From NCBI GenBank assembly GCA_003117195.1, contig BDSI01000042.1, forward strand, positions 446,986 through 510,985: a DNA stretch of 64,000 nucleotides. Direction: 5' to 3'. The notes under the pieces were generated by a model. It was not told where the DNA came from, made no database searches, and saw only the letters and a list, made by a program, of their open reading frames with translations. Both the position numbers and the translations under genes were made by a program. Shown piece after piece: positions 44,697-56,700 of the stretch (the first letter of the stretch is position 1; the number at the start of each line of letters is the position of its first letter). The stretch comes from Eudorina sp. 2006-703-Eu-15. Lineage: Eukaryota > Chlorophyta > Chlorophyceae > Chlamydomonadales > Volvocaceae.

Positions 44697-47145
44697 CTAC
44701 GCATCCGGCTTAAACGCCGCCCGATAGCCCTCCCCTCGTTTCTCATAGTACTCCTTGATGGCGGGCAGGGAAGCGATCTTGTTGCGGTATGCCTTGAGCA
44801 CCGGGTAGTCGTTCAGCAGGGTGGCGGGGACGCCTGCGGCCCCAGGTGGGTGCGGGGGACGGCAGCTGGGGTGTCGTGCTGTGCGTGCGGTGCACGTGTG
44901 AAACTTGGGGTCGGGATTTGCTTCACATGCAACGCAATGGCGCGCCATGGCACGATGAGGTCCCCAGCAATATGTTGGGACACTCAGCCAGCGCCACAGA
45001 TTGGACACTCAACAAGTCCTACAGAAGGTGCCTGCTCTTCATCGGCAGCAGAACCAGCGCGCGCCCAGCCGATGCCCGCCATGTCCCAAACCCGGAGACA
45101 CGGCCGTCTCGTTCAAGCAGGCTTCGTGCTGGTCCCGACGCTGCCCAGACGACAGTCACGCTCAGCTGGCCTAGCTGTGGGCGATGAGCGCCGTGTGCGG
45201 AGCACAGCAGCCCCGGGACTGGCCCCGCCACCCACCGTCCAGGAAGCCGCAGATGAGGTTGGACAGACCCACGTACACGGCGATGTCACCGAACGACAGC
45301 TTATCGCCCGCCACATACTCGGAGGAGGACGACTCCTGCAGCGCACCGCACCGGAAGAAGGGGAAGAAGCGGCGGAGCCGACGGACGGACGGACGGACGG
45401 ACGGACAGCAGCACACGGCGATCAGGACACCCTTGACCAGGTACGGTACTGTACAACAGGTAACAACAGCAGCGCTGCCACGAGGCTCGGGCACGTCGCC
45501 CACCGCTGCGTCGGGTCCGTGTTTTCCTTCTCGGCGGTCCCCTGCTCTCGGCCATTCCAAGCGGGGTCCGACAGGTGCGACCATGCCCGGGTGCCATATC
45601 GCCCGGCAATGCGCGCCGAGGTCCTTCGGCCACTGCGCAACAGTGCATCCACCGCACCCCAGCCGAGCAGCCACCCTTTGACCACACGTTCCTGTCAGCA
45701 CGTGCGCCCCTAGTTTCAAGATGACCACTTCCCAGGTATCCTGTCTGCCTAACAGCTCGGCTCACACCCAGGCACCCTGCCATGCCGCCCGCCTTTCCCT
45801 TCCGCACGCCGCCCCGAGCCGCCTCACCAGGAGCTTGGACAGCTGCTGCAGCTTCTCCTTGCCCTTGGTGGCTAAGATCTCCTGGCGGGCCTTGATCCTC
45901 TCCTCGGGAGCCAGCCGGTAGGTGGGGACCCACAGCTGCGGAGCAGTGCCAAGGGTGCCAGGAGCGGCGGGGAGTGGAGGGCGGCCTGGGGTGTGGCTCG
46001 GGGCGTGTGGGCGCCTCAGGGGAGGGAACCAGCGCTCAACCTAGAGCGCTAGAGGAGGAGGCGATCATTGTGGTCCACGAAGCTATTGTTCAGCGCAGTA
46101 CATGGCTGCTGCCCTTAAGACGCGCACATTGTGCGGTGTGGCCCCTGACGTCCCTCGTGTTCCGCACGTGGAGGGCGTCGGGGCCCTGGAGGGCTGCGGT
46201 GTGAACATCCCTGGCGACAGGGCGCGGCGCGCCAGGGGAAGACGCAAACCGCGCATCCTTCTTTGCTTGACCCCCGAACCCTCGAGTCCGGGCTTCGCCG
46301 TACTTCAGGGCCGAGTTTCAACCCAGTGCGCTTCGCATTTGCTGACGGGACACGCCAAAAGTAGACCCAATATGCAGCGCGGTTCCGACCGTCGTGATGG
46401 CTTTGCGGCCTGCCCTGCCCTGCCCGTGGAGCTGAGCCCATGCGGAGTGGCAAGGCAGCTTCATGCGCAGGGTCGCGCCCTCACGAATCCCCGTCTGCCC
46501 GCCTCCCAGCCGGCCCGCCAGCTACCCCAATCGCGTCCTACGCACCTCCGCGATGTCGGACATTTGGAAGGCAGCCTGGTCCGCCAAGGCAGCCTGAAGG
46601 GGGTCCTCCGGGTACAGGCCCGCCAGCTTGGCAGCGTAGCGCTCTGGGGATGAGGGGGACGATAACGGCGTTGATCAGCGGCGGAAGCGCGTGAGCAGCA
46701 GCAGGGAGGCATGACCTAGTACGGCGACGGGGGCGTGGATCGGGGCGTATGGCTTTGAGAAATGGAATGCTGCAGAATGCCGATGGAAAAGACATTCGGC
46801 CTCCGTGGCTCACCAATGGCTCCGCTCTGCGCGAGAAGCTTGCCGTCGGGGAGTTCGAGGGCAGGCACCTGGCCGAACGGCATTTTGGCTTTGTGCTCCG
46901 GCCATGTCTTGAACTCGTAGTTCACCTCCTGTAAACAGGCGATCGATTGCGTTGTAATCATTCGCTTAACCCTGGTTTGCGAGGCGAACACCGGTATTGT
47001 AAGGGGGCACCGGCACCCATAACTCCGATTCGTTCAGAAAGCTCAAACATCTTACCTCAAACGGCACCTTTCCGATGGTAAAGAGCAGGCGAGATGTTTC
47101 GGCGCGGCCGGGCGGATCAAAGTAGTGCAGCTTGAGCGGCGCCAT
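44697..47145 (-). CDS. Glutathione S-transferase (sigma-like), complete
   Basis: Six exons (minus): 47145-47056, 46928-46814, 46643-46546, 45935-45828, 45335-45236 and 44833-44697 (TAG). All are GT/AG and in phase, giving 216 codons and 215 residues, the usual cytosolic GST size. The thioredoxin-fold half has MAPLKLHYFDPPGRAETSRL, with a Tyr in the catalytic position near residue 8. It continues with KMPFGQVPALE (the cis-Pro region) and the glutathione-binding LLAQSGAIERY. The helical C-terminal half includes DIAVYVGLSNLICGFLDG and a last exon with YPVLKAYRNKIASLPAIKEY, the common end of sigma/alpha-like GSTs. It should conjugate glutathione to electrophiles or act as an isomerase in the cytosol. 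An (ACGG)n repeat lies in intron 4. No targeting peptide was seen. Confidence 0.9.
45380..45406. repeat. (ACGG)n microsatellite
   Basis: Six to seven ACGG units in intron 4 of the GST gene. Confidence 0.95.
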
Positions 47146-48524
47146 GTGTTACTGTTCGACTGAATGGCCTTGACGCGATCCTTGGAGAAGCCTTTCGGGA
47201 CAAAGGAGTACCTTCACCTTTATGGCAACACTTGAGTACGAAATGTGCAACGTTGCAAGCATACGAAGTGTGCAACGTTGCGGTCCGCACTGCCGCTCAA
47301 GTCCCACGATTGAGATACAATGGATCCTTTCACAAAATAATATTTTCTGGCATCAATACCGCATACGGTAGCCGCTTGTGGGTATGTGTTAGTGATGCTG
47401 CGTAAAGGTGCGTAATCAGAACTTACGTGCAAAGCATGCAAACTTACGCACAGCACGATCGCACGAAGGCGCACGACAACGAATGATTTCTCTTACCAGC
47501 TTTCACCATAACTCTGAGATCTGCACTCTTCTCTTTATGATAAATCCAGCGGGTACGCTAGCTGTGCATTCTGCATAACTATATCACCAAGGTGCTTGCC
47601 GGGGCTGGCCTACCCTTCCCGTGCGGATATTCTACGTCTATCGGGAACTTTCTTAGAGTCATGGATGGTGGGCAAATATGGCAAAGTTGGAGCCGTGGCA
47701 CACAACCGCGCAGCGCTCGGAGTGCCCGTGCAGCCCTTGTGGACCCTTGTGGACTAATGTGTGGGCTTCGCGCTCCGTCGATCCAGGAACTGAGGCCGAA
47801 GCTGCCGCCAGCAACGGCGTGGCTATTGTAAGCTGGACTGAGGATGTCCCAGCCCCTCGAACAACATTTCAACCCGCCGAAGGAGCCCAAGGCGTACAGC
47901 CGGGTCGCGGTTCGAATACCTCCGGCCGCGGTTTCCTGAGCAGTATGCTCCCCCTCCGATAAATGGTGCGGCCGCGACCTGCGAGGACGCTGTGCGCCCC
48001 TTTGCGCAGCAGCCTCATGCGGACGCGTGTTCAGCAGCTGATCTCGCGAGTCGCGTCGGAGGCTCCCGATGGTCTGCCCAGGTCGATGGTGCTGTTAGCG
48101 GAACGCGCAGACCTTGGGCCTCGTATGTAGGTATAAAGCGTCGCCACCGAGAGATATCCCGATCAGCATCACGGAGGTGTCACCTAACACGACCTAACCA
48201 ACGGAATCAGGCGGAATCCGACCGTATCCGACCAAACCCGAGCTGCCGCTGCCAGCATTATCTTGACCGGGCCCATGTCCCTTTCCCAGCGCTGGCGCCT
48301 GTGCTGCGATGTGCATCAGTCATCCGGCTCCGCGCCGTCGAATGATCTCCCTCATCACCACGCCAGCGCTGCAACCACATTCCGATTACGAATGAAGTCA
48401 ATCCCTACGCATCAACACTGGCAGGTAACGAACCAAGTCGTGCACGTACAACGCGTGCAGGTGTTTGTTTTCCGCCAGGTTAGCAGCGGTGCACAGGCTG
48501 AGAGGTGGGGTGGGGATCTGCAAT
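47146..48524. other. Intergenic, 5' flank of the GST gene
   Basis: No gene is supported. Frames at 47592-47962 and 47992-48345 lack domains and linked splice sites. The first part is moderately AT-rich and may include the GST promoter. Confidence 0.4.
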
Positions 48525-48762
48525 ACTTCTGGGGATTCTGCCCTCTGCTGTGCCTGTCCCTTTGGTAGTGTTGCCCCGCTGTGCGCCTCTGCTTGCTTCG
48601 GTGTCTGTCTGGGTGGGGTCATGGCCCGGTGTGTTTTTGTTTGCGGCGTTAAGGTGTGGAGGTGTCTTGCCGCCTAGTCGGTGGGGCCTGCTGGGGCTTG
48701 CCCTGGTATGCACCGTTGATCCTTTAGGATCCCTTTGGGGTCCGCGGTAACGTTCATTCATC
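48525..48762 (+). mobile_element. LINE family A copy 3, 3' end only
   Basis: About 238 bp match the 3' untranslated end of copy 1 (25733 onward). It has a mutated terminal motif (GGGGTCCGCGGTAAC) and a short, decaying CATT tail. No coding sequence or clear target-site duplication. It is more diverged than copies 1, 2 and 4, so it is probably older. Confidence 0.85.
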
Positions 48763-48770
48763 CATATGTA

Positions 48771-48780
48771 TCAGTTACGT
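48771..48780 (+). repeat. Target-site duplication, left copy (LINE A copy 4)
   Basis: TCAGTTACGT is identical to 49451-49460. Confidence 0.92.
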
Positions 48781-49450
48781 CACGGGTTTGCCCAGTTGGG
48801 CCTCCCGAGACGCGGATGGACCTCGGTGGGCCCCTCGCACCCTTTCTTGAAAGTGTCGGGGGGAGCCTTGCGGTATGCGGGGCCTGCTCCTGATGAGGGA
48901 TGAGGCACGGGTTCCCCGCCCTCTACCTGTTTGTATTCGGGTTCTCCGACCCGGGGCGCAAGTTGGGGACCTGGCCTGCCCTCAGATTGGGTAGGAGGCC
49001 GGGCTCCCGTTGGTATGTTGTTACTTGGCCAAGGTGTTTCTTCTGATGCGGGCTACTCCACTAGCGGTCGCTGGGCAGTGTCACGAGCCAGGCGTGGGTC
49101 TTCCAAGACCTCGAGAGGGTGCAGCGTTGGGTGCCTCAGGGGTGGTGGTAGATGGGTGATGGGGTGCCTGTGTGGGCGACCTCCCCTGTGCTTGGCTTTA
49201 TCCACTTCTGGGGATTCTGCCCACTGCTGTGCCTATCCCTTTGGTAGTGTTGCCCCGCTGCGCGCCTCTGCTTGCTTCGGTGTCTGGCTGGGTGGGGTCA
49301 TGGCCCGGTGTGTTTTTGGGTGCGGCGTTGAGGTGTGGAGGTGTCCTGCCGCCTTGGCGGTGGGGCCTGCTGGGGCTTGCCCTGGTATACACCGGTGATC
49401 CCTTTGGGGTCCGCTGTAACGTTCATTCATTCATTCATTCATTCATTCAT
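48781..49450 (+). mobile_element. LINE family A copy 4, 5'-truncated, with 10-bp target-site duplication
   Basis: The insert is flanked by TCAGTTACGT at 48771-48780 and 49451-49460. It begins inside the last part of ORF2 (GFAQLGLPRRGWTSVGP against copy 1), runs through the whole 3' region and ends GGGGTCCGCTGTAAC with about seven CATT units. It landed only ~10 bp beyond the tail of copy 3. Its close match to copy 1 suggests recent insertion. Confidence 0.92.
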
Positions 49451-49460
49451 TCAGTTACGT
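49451..49460 (+). repeat. Target-site duplication, right copy (LINE A copy 4)
   Basis: TCAGTTACGT directly follows the (CATT)n tail. Confidence 0.92.
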
Positions 49461-49689
49461 TACATATGGGGGCTGTCGGTCGCCGGTTTGCCAGACCATC
49501 CGTTGTGCCACCACAGAGCAGATCCTGCACGGGCAGGCAACGAGCCATGAGAGTTACTAAGCGACGTACGGCATCCATGCTAGAAATGAACAAACCGCAA
49601 CAAACTGTGTTTACAATACGTTAGAGCTAAGCTGTATTTGGCATATACACGCATACTTGTGCCAGCAGCATTGTATAGTGTCCTCCGCC

Positions 49690-52029
49690 ATGCTTCGTTC
49701 ACGAACGTTGCCCGCACGTTGCGGTGCTAGACAAGGTCGGCCATCTGTAGTTCAGGTGGCGGCATCAAAAGGATTTGGCACGAAGCCAAAGGTTGTCCCA
49801 AAGCCCAAGAAGGACCAGCCAGCGCCGGAGCCATGCCCATGTGACTCAGGAAAGGCATACAAGGTGAGATTTAGGTTGAATGGCATCAGCTTTATCTCCA
49901 ATCATTGTGCTTTACTCATTCCTTGAGTGTTTCCGCCGCCGTCTCATGATAAGCTTGACCGTTTTGTGCAAGCAAACAAAATAGGTTGCATATCATCGCT
50001 TAATGGCATAGCCAAAAGGAACCAGCCGGTAGAATTATAATTCCAATCATGTGGCTCCTCGTCCTGTTTTGCGCAGAACTGCTGTGGGGTAATTCACCGA
50101 GGAGAGTCGGTGGCTGCGACTCCCGAAGCGACGCTTCGTGCCCGCTTCTCCGCATACTGGTATGTATTTCCGTTACGGCAGGCGCAATGTTATTGTCACT
50201 GAAACGACAGAAACATGAAGATGTCACCGCCCGGGCGTTGTCGTTACCGTTGCTGCGGTCTCGCGTCTCGGGAGATTTGATCCCGGCGTGGATCTGGTCT
50301 GACAAGCCCCGTCCTGTGGATGAGGAAGCTCATAATGTAAATCTCCCTGATGCTTTGACCATTTCCAGCAAGGGCGAGCCCGAGTACTTGATCAGCACCA
50401 CACACCCGGACTATCACGTCCATCACTACCAGGCAAGTTCGAAGCGTTTTCCCAGCATTAGTATTCCCAAACAGTACTTGTCAGCGTCATCTTTCAGGCT
50501 CTGGCCCAGCCCAACCAGTTAGCTTTGCGTTAGGTATGCACTACTTCCTCGGCGTTGCGCTTCAACCCAGGGCATCTATGTAGGTCCCGCCTGTGTGATG
50601 ACCCCATGCCGCCGCCGCCCGGCAGAAGCGCGGCCAAGCTATACGCCGCCCGGCCCTACAGTCCACACACCTCACAGCCGTGCGCCACCCCGCGCTGCCC
50701 CCCGACCCGCAGGTCCCCACACCCGGCGGCGCCGAGGAGCGGTTGCGAGAGGACGTTGCCTCGGCCTGCAACAAATTTGCCTTCACGGGGCTGAAGATCG
50801 TGGGCTCCGAGCCGGGTGTCAACGAGCATGAGAGGTCCGTCCGGCAGCACACCTTTACGGGCCGCCCAACGCCCGGTATTCGGACTATGCATGTCGTAAG
50901 CCGCGGAAGCAGCGGGTGACAGCGCAGGGTCGCAACGGGCGGATGGTTGCAGATGGGGGGGGCCTGTGAAGGCCTCCAGCCGGCTTTTGAACAACCCTGC
51001 GAAGTTGCTCGGACCTTGGAAACCCCCTTCCCCGTATCCGTTGCGGGCCGCTCCTGGGTGGCGTACCGTAGTAAGGACAGAGACGTGTCGATTCGAGCCT
51101 AGGTTGTGAACCTTAAGCTCCGCTGGACCCCATTGGTAACCCCACCTCTTCGGCACTCCCCCCGGCAGCTACGTGTCGTTTGAGTACCTGAGCCGCAAGC
51201 GGTCGGCGCCCGGAGCGCCTGTGACGGAGGAGGAGGTGCGCGACACCACCGCCTGGAGCCGTACGGCGGAGCGCTGCAGGTAGGGGTGTGGCTGGGTCGG
51301 TTGGTGGGGTGTCATGTGCGTGTGCGTGAGATGTGTTTGGGGCGGCTTTGGGGCGGAGCGCGGAGGTCGCGGGGGTCACCACCGGGGGGCGGAGGGCGCC
51401 GAGGGGTTGGAGGCACACCGGGCGGAGGGACAAGCCCAGTCCTCAGCCCAGAAACCAACCTATCACACAAGCCAGCCGGACAGGGGGGCCGGAGCACTTT
51501 CCCTTGGCCACCCAAGGCAGATGGCCAGGCAGGCAGGTGGATTATGCTATGTCGTGCGAGCGCCTTCGTTTGCGAGGTCACGCACCAGACTGCCTGACCT
51601 AAGGCGGACGGATAACGCCCCCAGGCCGGGGCCGCAGCGCGGCTCTGGCGTCTGCGCCTACGGCGGCCGGGTAGTCCGGTAGTCTGGTCTGGTCACCGCC
51701 GTTGGGCCTGGACGCCGCCTCCAAATCGTTTTATAATTTTGAAAATCGTTTTGAAGTTCCTTGTGTTGTTCCTGGCTAATATGGCAGCTGGGTTTGCCGC
51801 CTGCGGTGAGCCGGCCGTCGGGTCAGGCGTCCCTGTCGGGCTAAGGCTACTGCGCCGCACCCCTTCCACACTGCCCTCCCTGGTCCTGCTCCGGTCCTCG
51901 GCCCCGACCCGACCTCGCAGGTTCCTGCGCACCTCAGCCGGTGTGTGGCAGTTTGTGGACTACCAGACCGCCACCTTCGACGCCAACATGCTCAGCGGGT
52001 TGGGGCAGTCGGAGCCGGCGGCGGCCTAA
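49690..52029 (+). CDS. YchJ-like SEC-C zinc-motif protein, probably plastid-targeted
   Basis: Six exons: 49690-49863, 50077-50159, 50369-50432, 50713-50834, 51169-51279 and 51921-52029 (TAA). Together they give 221 codons in phase. The N terminus (MLRSRTLPARCGARQGRPSV) is Arg/Ser/Ala-rich without acids, like a chloroplast transit peptide; mitochondrial targeting is the alternative. Next comes PCPCDSGKAYKNCCGVIHRG, a SEC-C zinc motif (CxC...CC...H) assembled across exons 1-2. The YchJ/UPF0225 core follows: TPEATLRARFSAY, KGEPEYLISTTHPDY, and later FAFTGLKIVGSEPG, YVSFEYL and ERCRFLRTSAGVWQFVD. Bacterial YchJ proteins share this order; their biochemical role is not established. Intron 3 has a GC donor (CAG then GCAAGT at 50433). 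A TGTAA lies about 760 bp after the stop. Confidence 0.85.
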
Positions 52030-53798
52030 TTGTGTACAACACGACTTGACGGCGGAGATACGGCGTGACGTTTTGGCGGACGGGAGCGGGTTCGTCTGTT
52101 GGGGTTCCATTTTCTAGACGAGCGCAGTGCGGTAGGGCCTTGGAGTTCGAATGATAACAGCCAAGACACACCCAGCCCTCGCCAACAATAATGACCGGTG
52201 TCCCGGGCCCTGGGGAGGTGTTGATAGCACTTGGTGGTCTGTGTGCAGAGGCATGGACCGTGCCGTGTGCCTCGATTTCGTGCGGTGTTGCTGTCGTTTG
52301 AGGGCCAAGGAACCAGCCGGGGGGGCCGCGGAGGGAGAGGGTGTGCAAGAGGTAGGCGTTCGAGGCGGCGAGGAAAGGAGTCCGCCATGATAGGGGCGCG
52401 GCTTAGGTGGAGGGGTCAAGGTTGGAAGCTTGAATGGGAACACCATGTTGGTGCTGACGGGGCGGTAATGGGTGGGGGCGTGCTGTAGCGGGGCCGCCCC
52501 GGGATGACGCGACTGGATGTGTAGGGAATGTGGTGTGTAAAATGAAACTGGCTTGCAGGTTGAGCACGAAGGGCTCTCGAGCGAGGTTGCGGGCGAGAGG
52601 ACCTGCTTAGGATGTCCCGTGAGCCGTAACTTAATGTTGTCCATAGCTCGATGAACGGCGGGGTGGACGCTGGGCGCAAATGGCATGAGCGAACAGGCTC
52701 TATGAACTGTAGTCGGAAAGGCACATTTGTCATAAGACAGATCGGCGAGTGCTGTGCACATTAATCAGTACGGCGGCTTATGTCGCTGTAATGACCTGTG
52801 CCGGAAGCACAATTTAATTACGGCCCAAGGGATGCCGGAGCCGACCAGGGCCCCCGAATTCACAGTCTTTCCTTACGATGAAGAGTTCCTGCCCCTGCGT
52901 TATGACCGCTAGGTGAATGCGGCCCAACAGGGTCAAACCCAACCTTGTTCTCTTTTGTGTCTGCTGCTGGGATTTTCGACCCGTAATCTCCGCTGTTTGT
53001 CAGCAACGGGGCCGGTGGTAACTGCATGCACACATGTTTTCAAAGTGTGCGATTCGGGGCCGGCTCGGCGACCCCACAGCCCATGGGCGCTCATGCCACA
53101 ACCATGCGCAACCTCGAGACGAATTCCGTCGCCTGTCCTTCCGACACTGTTATCCATTGCTCAGCGCAGCGCGCCATGATCCCCTATTGCGTTGTCATCC
53201 TCGCGCCCAACCCGGCGCCGCAAAAATCATGTCCATGTACCACAATACAGCCGCATGAGTGACCCGCCGGCAGTGGAGCTGGCGCAACAGACCGCACTCC
53301 AAACTACCCATACGGGTCAGCACACGGGCCAGCGAGCGGGGTCCCGCGGCCTGACGCGACAGCGGGCGCCTCATGGTCAGCAAACGGTCAATCTGAACCA
53401 TCACCACGCCAAGGTAAAGACATCAACCTATTCTCTGTACCATGCACTACTTGGTCGTGAATGCGCAGTCCGGTCAGCGGCCTTCCTCCACGAGCCCGAC
53501 GCCAAGTTAGCAATAGGCCCGCAGAGGAGAAGAGGCCTCAGCTTCCAGTCAGCTTTTAGTCGGCAGTCAAGGTTCTAGTCGCATGTCCACAGCTCACAAC
53601 CGTCAATTATAGTCAGAGAGTAGTTAGGATTAACAATGCAAGAGTTTGTGTACACGTCACAGTCAGGTCCACCAGAGAGTCGCTGACTGCCACCACATAC
53701 CACCACATACACATATAACCTACACCTGGCTGCTCTATGTGACTGGTTGCACTAGGTACACACACCGTTCTGAAGTTCATCCTGACTGCTTCCCTTCT
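52030..53798. other. Intergenic region between the YchJ-like gene and Pescadillo (converging 3' ends)
   Basis: No gene is supported. The first half is probably the 3' untranslated region of the YchJ-like gene; the rest is the 3' flank of Pescadillo. Frames here are short and lack domains. Confidence 0.4.
52787..52791 (+). terminator. TGTAA poly(A)-signal candidate for the YchJ-like gene
   Basis: TGTAA is the usual poly(A) signal of chlorophycean algae. This is the first plus-strand copy I found after the stop at 52029. It implies a 3' untranslated region of about 770 bases, long but acceptable for this group. Confidence 0.45.
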
Positions 53799-56700
53799 TC
53801 AGCGACGCGCCTTCTTTGCAGCGCCAGCACCCTGGCCTTTCCCCGCGGCATTGCCCTTGGCCGCCGCCGCCTTCGCAGCCGCGCCCGCACCTTTCCCCGC
53901 ATTCCCACTTCCCTTCCCCTGCCCGCCAGCTGCGGCCCCGGCACGTTTCCCCGGCGTCGCCGGCGCCACGGGCGGCTTCGCCGCCTGACCCATGGGACCC
54001 GCTGCACCCGTCGACGCCAACTTGGCCTTCTTCGCCTCCAGCTGCTCGGCCCGCTCCTTCTTGGCTGCCTCTTTGGCCCTCAGGTTGTTGTACATCTTCC
54101 GAGTCTTGCGGGTCATCATAATATCCGCCATAGCCGCCTCCTCGTCCTCTGCTGCTGGCTTGGATTTCTTGGCAGCCGGCGCCCGAGTGTCCTTCTTCCC
54201 AGCACCTGCCGCTGCCCGCTTCTTCTGCTTCTTACGAGCTGATGCATCCTCGTCCTCCTCCTCCTCCTCGTCCTCCTCGGTCTCGTCCTCCGATTCGTCC
54301 TCGTCCACCTCCGCATCTTCGTCGTCAGAGTCATCGCCCTCCTCTTCGTCATCGGCGGTGTCCGCCGCCTCCGCGGCTGCGCGTTTCCGCGACTGCCGTA
54401 CCTCCTTGGCCAGCTCCGCCACGTACGTCCGCTCCTCCGCCGCCAAGTCCTCGCCGTTGGCGCCGTCTGCGTCAGTGCCGTCCGCGTTGGCTCCGTCGGC
54501 GCCCTCGCCAACAAACTCGCTGCCGTCAGCTCCCTTGAGAGCCAGCCCGGCCGCGCGAATGCGTGCTGCGCGAGCGGCGTCCTGCAGAGGTACACCGTCC
54601 GGTGCAGCGAAACATCGTTTAAACAGCGACGCAGACCAGATGCGGAGGATGTACATGCAAAACATAACATAGATAACGATCAATGCAAACCAAGAGTTAT
54701 AAGGGTAGGTATCGTCATACCGACCGACGATGACACGAAAGCAGGCACCCGCATACGCGTTGGGACTTGTTTGATAGAGTCTGACGGTCTTAAGGTGTGG
54801 GAGCAAAAGTGACGCTGCCCACCACGACAGGCAGAGCAGGCCGGATATGCCCCGTCCCTGTCCTCAGTTGTGATATCACCATCATGCCACTCCCGTAGGT
54901 CCGGCAAGATGCGTGCCCATAGAGTACTGAGGGATATGCATCATGAACTGATGCTGTCTAAACGGGTACCAAATTACATTCGAGGCAGATTGGCAATGCA
55001 CGCAACATGCCGAATATGTTCCCGAGGCCCCAGCGGCTCAAACTTTGTGAAACGGGCGCCTAACCGTGTCATCTGAAAGTCGCGACCCCAAGGCTCCACA
55101 CACAAACACACACACACACACACCTGCAGTCTCCGCACAGTCTTGGCGAAGTCGGGGGTGTACCCATCTTCGTCCGTCTCCCCGACAAATGGCGACAGAT
55201 GCGGCGGCGGCACGTGCCCCGGCGCGTACAGGTCCGATGCCATCAGCACTCGGAAGTTGGCGCTGTCGAACACCCACTGGGGCTGAACGTACTCTCGGGA
55301 CAGGAACCGGTGGCCTTGACGCGGCCGGTCCACCACCTAACAAACAGGACAGGTAGTAAGGGTGTGTAGAGGGGCACGCCAAAGTTAAGCACGACACGAC
55401 AACTGCGAGGGATCCAATGGTACATGGTACATGGTAAGCAGCATCACACAAGGGAAGCACGAGCGGGTTCGACAGAGATGAAAATCGCAACCGTCTTCGC
55501 TGATGTGGCGGCAAACGATTAAGAGCGCAGCCAACCCAGGTCGCGGTACAGTCACGAGTAACCGGCTCGACAGTAAACAACACCACACCACGCCAACCAC
55601 GGCCATGGTTGGCGTGGTGTGGTGTTGTTTACTGTCGAGCCGGTTGCAAATTCCGCATCCCAGTCGACCTTGCAGATTCCCGCGCAGGCGCCTTCACATT
55701 CGTCGCCCCTCTCCCGGACCCAAAACATCACCGCCCGTCGCCCGCACCGCCCACCTGGTGGGTCACCGCCTCGCTGGCCTCGTCGTACGGAGAGCCCTCC
55801 CCGTCCCAGGCCGCCACGCCCCCAAAGGCCCTGATGACCAGCATCAGCGGCTCCCGGGGCACCTCGCGGCCCAGGAAAAACACCCGGCCCCGGAACAGGT
55901 GCCGACACACGGCAGCCTCGTCCGAGGGGTCCACGTCGGGGCCCAAAGCGCCCCCGGCAGCCCGCGTGCCCGCATCTTGGTCGGCACCATCGACGGTTCC
56001 CTCAGCACCGCCTGTAGAGGGCGCACACCGCAACGCAGGGCACGCGGTCGAAAGAGGTTGAAGACTGGAAAGTGAAAATAGACCAGACGCACGTCTCAAA
56101 TACGGTCCATCACATACTTCTGCAGGCCCGCATGATGAACGGTGATGCACCGGGAAATGAATGGGTCCTGAACCAATTCCTTTGTGCGGCATCGAATGAC
56201 GTGCCGGATACATACAGCTGGCCCGGCTGTAATGGTTGCGCACCGTTCTGCACAAGTTCTCCGCCGGCATCCCCACAGACCCCATCACCTCCGCCACCTT
56301 CAAACTAAGTGGGACATCGCAGCCCCTGTGGGACAAGACGGCTGACCAGACCCAGCCCACCCCTGTCAGCCAAACCTACTCCCCCCCATCAACCTACCTG
56401 CTAATTGGTCATCATCGTCGTCGTCATCATCCTCGCCAAGCAAGGCAGCCGCCGAGGTGCTCGTCAGTCCTCCGCTGCGCGCAGCGGCGTCCAGCTTTCC
56501 CGACGACCGTCCCGGCACAGACTCCTCCTCTTCCTCCTCCTCCTCCTCCTCCTCATCGCTGTCATCGTCTTCCCCCCCGGAGTCCAGCAGGGGAGCATCG
56601 TCGTCGTCATCGCCATCCGCCTCGCTGTCCACCTCCTCCGGCTGCTCGTCTTCCTTGTCCTCGCCGCCCGCCACCCCTGGCTCCTCCATGCCCACAAGCT

